Shown here piece after piece: positions 56,282-64,000 of a DNA stretch of 64,000 bases. Positions within the stretch are counted from its first letter, which is position 1, and each line of letters begins with the position of its first letter. Origin of the DNA: Drosophila persimilis (lineage: Eukaryota; Arthropoda; Insecta; Diptera; Drosophilidae). The position numbers and the translations under genes were made by a program. The DNA lies in assembly GCF_003286085.1 (NCBI RefSeq), contig NW_020825619.1:1-64000 (forward strand). The letters run 5' to 3'. The notes under the pieces are model-generated. The model ran no database searches. It worked only from the letters and a program-made list of their open reading frames with translations, and had not been told where the DNA came from.

Positions 56282-59200
56282 ATTATATAAATAAAACCCA
56301 AAGGGGTATTTCAAAGCTTATGCGCGAGGCGGCAAAAGAAGTTCAAGGGGGCAATTACACGATTAGACAAAAGCTACAGCATATTGGTCACAAATTTATT
56401 TCTGGCACTGAGATATCTGCTCAGGAAGCCGTATATTGTTGTCTAGGAATTCCGTTGTCCGGAACTAGCAACAAATGTGTTCAAGTAAATACTTTCCCTC
56501 CAGAGCAACGAGTTCGAATGCTCAAATCCACAAGCATCCTACAAAATATGCATCAGGAGTCCACTGACATATTCGTCAAAGGATTGCTGGAGCGGTCTGA
56601 ACAAAGACCAACTGATCTTGAGGGCCTGTGTCTAGCCGATTTTGCAGCAAATTATGAATTTTCTAAAAACGGGAAAAGAACCTGCCAAAATAGAGATGAT
56701 GAAGAGGACGAAGAAAATGAGGCACAAGTAGAAGTTTTTATCCCTCTCCGCGATAATAGTGGTTTTATTAGGGAAAGAACTAAGCCGTCCATTTTAAAAT
56801 ATATGAGGTTTAATATAAATACAGATAGGTCAAACTATTTTAGAGCATTAGCTATGCTGTTTTATCCGTGGAGAGATGAAGAGAAAGATTTAGTGAGCGT
56901 AAATTGCGAGGATCTTTATAATAATCATCAGGAGTTGGTAAATTCAAATTTCCAAAAATTCAATGCATTAGGAGATTTGGAAGACGCGCTTAGGAGGGCC
57001 ATGGAAGCCGAAGAGAATAGGGAGGAAGGTGAAGAGGTAGTTGATGAGGCAATTGCTGAGGAGTTTAGGGCTTTAGCGATTCCAGAAATAAGTTCCCAGA
57101 TAAATGTTTTGAACTTGAATGACCAGGCAGCGGATCAAGATAGAAGTATTCGATTAATTAAGCTTCCTCCTATTGTTTCCCTTAATATTTTAGCTAATTT
57201 GATTAGATCGCTTAATTTGAAGCAAAAAACCTATCTCACCCATGTTCTGCATAATGTGAGAAATAAGGCAGTTTTTTATGAGTTTGTAGGTGGCGGCGCA
57301 GGCGTCGGCAAGAGTAGAACCATATCTACCATTTTTCAGACCATTTCCCAGGAGTTTAATCGTAGACCAGGATCTAACCCAGAAACGGTTAAAGTTCTGC
57401 TGTGTGCTCCCACAGGAAAAGCTGCATTTGGTATTGGAGGTGCCACACTTCACTCAATGTTTTCTTTACCTCTCAATCAATCCAACCATGCTTTTAAACA
57501 ATTGGGTCCAGATTTGTTAAATACCTTGCGTTCAAGATTTATTGATCTTAAAATTCTTATAATTGACGAAATTTCTATGGTCGGTGAAAAAATGTTTTCA
57601 TATTTGGATATGCGTCTAAAACAAATATTTTCAAGGCCCGAGAGTCCTTTCGGTGGCATTTCTGTTATCGTGTTTGGCGATCTAAGGCAGTTATGTCCAG
57701 TAGGTGATCGTTGGATATTCAAATCCTCATCAGGAGCGCATAATCCATACAGTGCGATAGTTGGCTCTAGTCTCTGGGATGGCTTCAAGTTTTTCGAACT
57801 TACAGAGATAATGCGACAGCGAGATGACCAACCTTTTGCAACCGCACTAAATAACATGGCATCGGCCGTAATGACGTCAGAAGATATTCAATTGCTTAGG
57901 GACCGAATAGTTCACGGCAGTGAAGCACCAACAGATGCGATCCACTTATTTTATAGCAATAGCGAGACAGATAAGTACAATAAGGAGAAGCTATCATCGA
58001 TTATGACTGCAGAATATACTTCAATAGCTTTAGACTCCATCAAAGCCGAGCATCTTAACCCAGACATCAAAACAAAATATCTGGACTCTGTTAAGAGTTT
58101 CAAAACTTCGAATACACAAGGCTTGTGCACTTCATTGGTTCTCAAAACCACGGCTAAATATATGATGACAGTCAATGTAGATACATCAGATGGTCTTGTT
58201 AACGGAGCCACTGGTGTTTTAATGCAGATAGATCTCAGCTCATCCAATACTCCCGAACTTCTTTGGATACATTTTCTCGAGGAAAGCGTAGGAGTTAACG
58301 CACGGTCAAAGCGCAGCCATAGTAACGAATCTTCTTGGACCCCAGTTCAGAAAACTACAAAAAGTTTTCAATACCATCAAAATGAACAAGTTACTATTGA
58401 CCGAAAACAGTTTCCGATTGTAGCTGCTGAAGCTATAACTATTCATAAGAGTCAGGGAGCAACATACAGCAAAGTGGTCGTCCACACTTCATCCAATATG
58501 CAAAAAGAAGCATTGTATGTAGCTTGTAGTAGGGCCACCAGTGCGAACGGACTTTATATCGTTGGACCACTCATTCCTTCGAGACCCAAGCGGGACTGTC
58601 CTGTCGCGAAAGAGATGGAGAACTTGCGTTCCGCTAAGTTACTTCACACCCACTTCGATTGTTTACTCAATCCGTCCGAATTAAATATTTTCTTCCATAA
58701 TACGGAAAGCTTGCACTGCCATTTTATCGATGTCTGTTCTGATCAGCTAATGCTCAAATCTTCTATTTTGTGCTTCGTTGAGGCTTCCACATACTCTAAT
58801 GAAGCTTATAATATTCCTGGCTTCTCCACAGCAGTGCGGTTAGATTGCCAGTCCGTAGCCAGCGGAGCTAGACCGAAAAGAGGCATTCTAATATTCGTTA
58901 GGAATGAACTTTTGAATCATTGTAGTATTATTGAAAGTAATCGATATTATGCGGATTCCGGGAACTTAGCATCTCCAGTGTTCGAGTATGCTTTGTTTAA
59001 GTACAAATCTGTCGGTTTTATTGTTATTTACAGAACCCCCACGTATCCGTTGCGAAAGTTCGAAGCAGAATTTGAGGTCTTATTTCAACGGCATCCATTT
59101 TTAGATAGAAATTCCGTAGTGTTAGGAGATTTTAATTTATGCCTTCGTACCCTTTCAGGTTGCTGTAAGAAAATTTATGAATTCCTTTCAGAAAGGAATT

Positions 59201-59364
59201 GTAGGTCATTGTTAGATTTGAACTCGTCCACAACCAATTGCGATACGCATATTGACTGGGCGTTTTCAAACATTTCCGATAGCAGGGCCACCGCGCGCAC
59301 CTTTGAGACTATCTATAGTTATCATAGTGGAATTTTAGTTAATGTTAGAGAGGCAGAAGACTAA
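56140..59364 (+). CDS. Helicase-EEP half, open 1074-codon frame
   Basis: Third unbroken copy of the C-terminal half, with the same accidental N-terminus, second catalytic tyrosine at 49, full set of PIF1-like helicase motifs and EEP motifs GDFN and THIDW. It has LLNTL, as in the full-length protein, but ERSEQ, as in 43741-46965, so variants are mixed among copies. The upstream sequence reads the truncated 5' half backward, so there is no evidence for a dedicated promoter. Confidence 0.9.
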   Translation: MAQSTLLLMLIKNIYTLWGRKRFLLDVTHIHFHHKSNIPLYSSSTGYNYINKTQRGISKLMREAAKEVQGGNYTIRQKLQHIGHKFISGTEISAQEAVYCCLGIPLSGTSNKCVQVNTFPPEQRVRMLKSTSILQNMHQESTDIFVKGLLERSEQRPTDLEGLCLADFAANYEFSKNGKRTCQNRDDEEDEENEAQVEVFIPLRDNSGFIRERTKPSILKYMRFNINTDRSNYFRALAMLFYPWRDEEKDLVSVNCEDLYNNHQELVNSNFQKFNALGDLEDALRRAMEAEENREEGEEVVDEAIAEEFRALAIPEISSQINVLNLNDQAADQDRSIRLIKLPPIVSLNILANLIRSLNLKQKTYLTHVLHNVRNKAVFYEFVGGGAGVGKSRTISTIFQTISQEFNRRPGSNPETVKVLLCAPTGKAAFGIGGATLHSMFSLPLNQSNHAFKQLGPDLLNTLRSRFIDLKILIIDEISMVGEKMFSYLDMRLKQIFSRPESPFGGISVIVFGDLRQLCPVGDRWIFKSSSGAHNPYSAIVGSSLWDGFKFFELTEIMRQRDDQPFATALNNMASAVMTSEDIQLLRDRIVHGSEAPTDAIHLFYSNSETDKYNKEKLSSIMTAEYTSIALDSIKAEHLNPDIKTKYLDSVKSFKTSNTQGLCTSLVLKTTAKYMMTVNVDTSDGLVNGATGVLMQIDLSSSNTPELLWIHFLEESVGVNARSKRSHSNESSWTPVQKTTKSFQYHQNEQVTIDRKQFPIVAAEAITIHKSQGATYSKVVVHTSSNMQKEALYVACSRATSANGLYIVGPLIPSRPKRDCPVAKEMENLRSAKLLHTHFDCLLNPSELNIFFHNTESLHCHFIDVCSDQLMLKSSILCFVEASTYSNEAYNIPGFSTAVRLDCQSVASGARPKRGILIFVRNELLNHCSIIESNRYYADSGNLASPVFEYALFKYKSVGFIVIYRTPTYPLRKFEAEFEVLFQRHPFLDRNSVVLGDFNLCLRTLSGCCKKIYEFLSERNCRSLLDLNSSTTNCDTHIDWAFSNISDSRATARTFETIYSYHSGILVNVREAED

Positions 59365-59917
59365 ACTTTTTTGGTAATCAGGCATTAGTGTAAATATTTA
59401 ATATTTTGTATTATTTAGCCGTATTCTGAATTATATTAATTCTTTAGTCTTTACCTTTGTTAAACCTTTTTTATTTTTATCCGTTTTATTATTTTGTTAA
59501 TTAAGTTAAGGTTGAAATAGTTTTATTATTAATCATTTCTATGTATGTATATAGGTATTCTTGTTAGTTTAGATATTTTTTATTTTTTATAAAGGATAGG
59601 AATCCTTTTTTTAAATTTTTGGGGAATATGGAGCTTAAAAATGCTTTTAAAAGCAGCTCAAGTCGACTCGTAGGTCCCCAAGATTATATTTTGGCTAGAG
59701 TGACCCCATTGCATCGTGATGGCCTCCCCGTGGTGTTCCCTGGGTACCAATTTAATGTATTAAATTGGGAGCTAATTCGAGCGGCGTTTACGTATAAAAT
59801 ATATTTTATAACTTACATTCATGTATGTAGATCATAAGCTCACGTATATACTGACTGAGTACCGGGTATAAAGTAGAGCCGCGGCCTTTGCCGCGGCTCA
59901 CAACGTTCCCCCTCGTT
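59365..59917 (+). terminator. Element 3' non-coding region and terminus
   Basis: Mirror of 8007-8559. Hairpin at 59876-59899. One change (ggatagga) breaks the small AAAGGATT palindrome near 59590. Confidence 0.7.
59876..59899 (+). repeat. 3'-terminal hairpin of Helentron
   Basis: Perfect 10-bp GC stem with a 4-nt loop, 18 bp from the element end. Confidence 0.9.
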
Positions 59918-62289
59918 TATTATATAGCTACAGCATGCATTAGGGTCCAAAATGTATTGGATATCCATATTGGCCCTTTGCATTGAAATGATGTGTTTAT
60001 TATAAGCATTAATGCAAATTTCAGCAAATGACCTTTTTAGAAAAATGTGTGGTTTCTTTAAACCAGAAGAAATTGCATATTTGTAGTCCTCGTAATTGAG
60101 GCTCACTTGTTCGTGCGAAAGAAAGTTCTCAAATATGCTCAAGAGATCAATCATATCAGAGGATTGATCAGAATTCAGTAGGTCTTGAATTTTCTTAAAA
60201 TTTCCTTGGTGAAAATCAAGGTTCGGAGTTTCCTCTGGCAGTGGACTCAATATCTCCGTTTGGGGCATTGGAGGGTATGGAATACCGAATCTACAAACTT
60301 TTTTTCCACTTTTATTGGCTAATTCAGAGTCTGTGACATCTACTGTAATATGTTTGTTAATGAAGGCTATAACTGTTGAAATTGACTCTGTACTGGTTAA
60401 GTCCACTGCTGGGGCATCTTTCAGCCAAAACATGCCGTGAATATGGGGGGAACCTCTTTGTTGGAATTCAACACGCCAATAATATTTGATGACGAAGTTT
60501 TCCCCGAAAATGCCCTCCCGATTCCTCATAACTTTTAAAATCTCGCGATACCTATAATCGAAATACCTAGCACAAGTAACTGGATCTGCCCTGATAAGAC
60601 GCTCCTTTTCGGTGTAGGGTAGATTCATTGCTTCTTCTTCGCTAATGATCTCCCTATCTACGTTTTTTTTTAGCAAAACAAGCAACTCTGGCCACCGCGT
60701 TTCAGCAGCAGACAGAGTAATGAAAAAAGTCGGCAGGCCGAACTGACGAATCATGGCCATAACCTTCTTCTTTTCATCCTCCCAGTGAGCCGGAGACGAT
60801 CGAATATCGCGAAGAACCCTATATCCCTCATCGTGGTTAATAAGCCCCCCTATGAAATTCTCATTAAGAGCGTTAGCTGCCGTTACTGCACTGGAAGTGC
60901 TCCGCTTACGTAAGCAGATTGAAATATTATTTCGAATCTTAATGAGTTCTAACTTCTTATAATTGAAGAATAGTTTGTCAGTTCTACAACCTCTCCTATC
61001 TACATTTCGAAGCTCTGATCTAACAATGGTTGTAAAACTTTGCGAAGATTGTCTTTTGACGCCTGCATAAATAGTGGGAAAGGATAACTCTTCCGAGTCA
61101 ATGTCTAGAATCATGTCGAGAGGTCGTTGGCCTTGACCTGGTGCGATTTTGATAATCCTATCATCAAATGGTATGTTGTTTTCAAGCAGAGTTTCCTGAC
61201 CTCCAGGGTTGAGCTCTTCGGCTTCTACTTCCTCGTCGGGATGGGCCGGCTCCGTATCTACATTCCTATCTCTATTCTGCATACTTTCTAAAAAGGCTGC
61301 GTCTGCTTGAGATGCTACGAATGGAACAATATCGGATGTGAAACCAGAGATCCATTGCTCGTTAACTACAACATTATGCTTTTTATACAAATCTGTGGTA
61401 ACTAAATAACGAAGTGCTTCAAAAATTTTGGAAGGTCTAATGGTTTCAGCCATGAAAGCATGAAGTTACTCTTTTCTGCGTTTGAGGTGGAGCTGAATTA
61501 CCTGGGCTTCATGGAAAGCTCGTGGAAGCTCCTTCACGATATCGCTTACCGAAATAGGGACGTTTCCCCCTGCCCCTTTAATGGAATTTTGACCTCGCCC
61601 CCCAGGCAATATAGGCTTAATTATCATAAATGGAAGTCGAGGAGAAATCAGTCGTTCCTCTAATGGAGTAAGCCCCTTCAAGCAGTCGGGCAGCGTGGGG
61701 AAATCTAATTCATTGAAGAAAAGCTTAGGCTTTATACGCTTCTTAATGTTGCTATGACATGTTCTGCAGAATTTTAATGTTGGGCAATCAGAAGGGAATT
61801 CTAAAAGGCTTTCAAGAGCGAAAATTTCAGCACTAAACTCGCAATCACTTTCTAAAAGGACGCGAGGAATCTTACAAATTTGTTTGGGGAACCACAGGCC
61901 TTTGCAAGAAAGGCAAACCTGATCAGGACCCAGCTTTACATTCCTGTTATAAACTACTTTCAGAGCTTCTAGGCCACTAAGCCTGATTCTGGGTTCTATC
62001 TGAGCCCTATCTTCCTGGGAGATATTTGCTCGTTCCTGCTGCATTCGGGAGGCGTTTCTTAAATTTTGCTCAACTCTATTGCTGCTATCGCTCCTATATT
62101 GGCTAACTCTTTGACTAGCGGTTCTGGCAGCGTCAATTTCTAACTGTCGTGCTGCAGCACGAGCAGCTTGGCGTGCCAGAGTGTCTCGCGCTCGCGAGAT
62201 ACGCCTACGATCTACTAAGCTCCTTTCTTGGACCCTGCGAAGTCTATCCTGATCTCTTTCTAACATGCGTCTCCTTTCATTATTTAAAC

Positions 62290-63045
62290 GTATGCGTTGT
62301 CGCCTCTCTGTATTCCGTTCTTGCTCTCTTGTCCTATAGTCCAAGTCCTGTCTACGTCTGGACCGACGCACAGTATTGGCCACTTGCTCCTCATGTCTAA
62401 TCTGGGCGTCTGTTCGCCTAACTAAATGTTCTCCTGTATTCTGTTCTTGCTCTCGTGCCCTATATTCCGAGTCCTGTCTACGTCTGGACCGACGCACAGT
62501 ATCGGCCACTTGCTCCTCGTGTCTAATCTGTGCGTCTGTTCGCCTAACTATATGATCTACAGTGTTCTGTTCTTGCTCTCGGGCCCTATATTCCGAGTCC
62601 TGTCTCCGTCTGGACCGACGCACAGTATCGGCCACTTGCTCCTCGTGTCTAATCTGTGCGTCTGTTCGCCTAACTATATGTTCTACAGTGTTCTGCTCCT
62701 GCTCTCTTGTCCTATAGTCAGGGTCCTGTCTCCGTCTGGACCGACGCACAGTATCGGCCACTTGCTCCTCGTGTCTAATCTGTGCGTCTGTTCGCCTAAC
62801 TATATGATCTACAGTGTTCTGTTCTTGCTCTCGGGCCCTATATTCCGAGTCCTGTCTCCGTCTGGACCGACGCACAGTATCGGCCACTTGCTCCTCATGT
62901 CTAATCTGTGCATCTGTTCTTCTAACTATATGTTCTCCTGTATTTTGTTCTTGCTCTCGTGCCCTATATTCCGAGTCCTGTCTACGTCTGGACCGACGCA
63001 CAGTATCGGCCACTTGCTCCTCATGTCTAATGCGAGAGTCTGTTC
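62290..63045 (-). repeat. 126-bp coding tandem repeat (6 units)
   Basis: Six units as in the other minus-strand Rep copies, but preceded by TDSRIR like the plus-strand copies. Confidence 0.87.
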
Positions 63046-63505
63046 GTCTCAGTACATGTTCGGCGGTATTTTGTGCCTCTGTAGCCCTATACCTTTGGCT
63101 CCTTCTGCGTTTGAACCGACGCTCAGTGTTGACCACTTGCCCCTGTCGTGTTCTCAATTCTACTCTTTCTTCTATATTCTCTACATGTTGGTTCCGTAAA
63201 CGTACGGACTGACGCACGGACACTTGTCGTCTATTCTGTGCATTCTCTACCTGCTCGCCAGCGACGGCTGCCTGCTCTTCCTGACCTACACCGGAAACCT
63301 GCCAAGCAGTCTCTTGATTTAGTCCTTCCGTCTCTAGCTCTTGGTTTCTAACTGGTTCAACGAACTCAGGGGGTGCAGCTATTACAAGTTCCCTATTTTC
63401 AATCAACTCGATATTTTCTAAATTTCCTAAATTTCTATCTCTATTTGATCTGTTTCTCAATTTGCGTCTCTGAGACTGCTGAGAAGCAGATAGCCTACGA
63501 GGCAT

Positions 63506-64000
63506 GACAAAATGTATGTAAAATATAATTAAACAAGAAAAATAAGAAAAACTATATAGTAAGAATATAATATATACATATAATAGTAATAATAATATAA
63601 CTAATAATGAAATACAATATAATATATATTTATATATGTATATATATTATAAAACTATAATTATATATATATAATATATAATATATATAAAATATATATA
63701 TAATATATAATATACATATATATAATATATAATTAATGTAAATTAACTTTTAACTTCCCAAAGCGTCAGCAATCGGTGGCAGCGACGTCCCCTGGCGAGC
63801 GCAGCAGCGACGTCCGTCCTCAGCCGCTATGCAGGCAGCGACGTCCGGCCTCAGCCTCCAGTGACGCCAGCAGAGGCACCGAAAAGCGCGCGAAGCAACG
63901 ACGAAAGTTAGCAACTGTTATTAGTTTCTAACTAACGATCGGCGCAGAAAAACTAAGGCCCTATACCTTAATAAGCAAGCACTACTTTTATTTAATAAGT
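63506..64000 (-). promoter_or_regulatory. Partial element 5' non-coding region at the window edge
   Basis: AT spacer (63515-63735), three GACGTCGCTGC copies (complement of about 63784-63850) and the start of the region corresponding to 4380-4450. The rest lies outside the window. Confidence 0.7.

Larger units (their letters stand above)
56282..59917 (+). mobile_element. Helentron 3' half (B half), partner of 11619-17794
   Basis: Complete 3' half from the self-insertion site to the 3' tail. Its right end abuts the Rep half of the next outer element at 59918. Confidence 0.87.
59840..63505 (-). pseudogene. Rep half with a nonsense codon and a 57-bp deletion
   Basis: Six-repeat Rep half on the minus strand. 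A single A-to-T change on the plus strand at 61466 turns the Tyr codon of RRKEYLHAF into TAA (complement of 61466-61468), splitting the frame into 61466-63505 and 59840-61453. The second piece has an ATG (MAETIRPSK) and holds the HUH motif. It shares with 47441-51101 the loss of 19 residues between HUH and the tyrosines. Other changes are a 3-bp deletion giving TEAQN, Gly-Gly for Val-Val (GAGGNV), Leu for His (MIDLLSI) and Asn for Tyr (DPNACCS), two residues before the Cys-Cys preceding Tyr1. Confidence 0.9.
59918..64000 (-). mobile_element. Helentron 5' half (A half), inverted; runs off the window
   Basis: From the self-insertion site at 59918 through the Rep ORF into the 5' non-coding region, cut by the window edge. 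In the nested model its partner is the B half at 8007-11618. Confidence 0.85.

Noticed and set aside
15000-60000. Pure read-foldback artefact producing a false palindrome
   Set aside because: The arms differ in coding-repeat number (5 against 6), in the shared 57-bp deletion and in private frameshifts, so the right arm is not simply the left arm read back. Local assembly mistakes between near-identical copies remain possible.
1-64000. LTR retrotransposon array or simple tandem satellite
   Set aside because: No reverse transcriptase, gag, LTRs or tRNA primer site. Units alternate in orientation and are bounded by rolling-circle termini.

Overview
The window is eukaryotic transposon DNA, almost certainly from a Drosophila-like fly genome. 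It holds no host gene, rRNA, tRNA or CRISPR array. Everything visible is one family of about 10-kb rolling-circle transposons of the Helentron type. They are recognised by a HUH/two-tyrosine Rep nuclease, a PIF1-like helicase and a C-terminal endonuclease-exonuclease-phosphatase (EEP) domain in one reading frame. They also have sub-terminal inverted repeats (tatacccggtactc), a 3' hairpin followed by a short tail ending near CTCGTT, and no visible terminal repeats in the LTR sense. The 5' end (tatacccggtactcgaag, the GTCY microsatellite, and 'cgcccacttccgcccccac'-like blocks) resembles what I recall of the Drosophila INE-1/DINE-1 family, so this looks like an autonomous relative of those short elements.

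Layout. Call the 5' half of the element A (5' end, regulatory region, Rep ORF up to the first catalytic tyrosine) and the 3' half B (second tyrosine, helicase, EEP, 3' end). A prime marks the minus strand. The window reads: B'(1-2168) A(2169-8006) B'(8007-11618) A(11619-17794) B'(17795-21430) A(21431-27653) A(27667-33883) B'A'(33884-43882, one uninterrupted element) B(43883-47518) A'(47519-53800) A'(53801-56281, partial) B(56282-59917) A'(59918-64000). Every A/B break lies at the same base, inside an 18-bp palindrome (TATATAATAAATTATATA) that encodes Tyr-Ile-Ile-Asn-Tyr-Ile, the two-tyrosine active-site motif of the Rep nuclease. At each break an element 3' end abuts the Rep half and an element 5' end abuts the helicase half.

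Interpretation. The simplest reading is a nest. An element inserted in reverse orientation into the catalytic motif of an older copy, a third inserted into the second, and so on, about nine levels deep with strictly alternating orientation. The innermost copy (33884-43882) is the only one whose 2243-codon ORF is uninterrupted. Two losses of material, at 27654 and 53800, lie opposite each other in the nest and explain the two places where alternation seems to fail. Each insertion cuts the older transposase into a Rep half and a helicase-EEP half, while bringing in one new intact copy of the target.

The outer copies carry frameshifts, a nonsense codon or deletions. The first 2.2 kb carries about twenty single-base indels and may be poor consensus at a contig end. 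Copies differ mainly in a 126-bp coding repeat (2, 5 or 6 units), the GTCY tract, AT-rich spacer length and a few small deletions.
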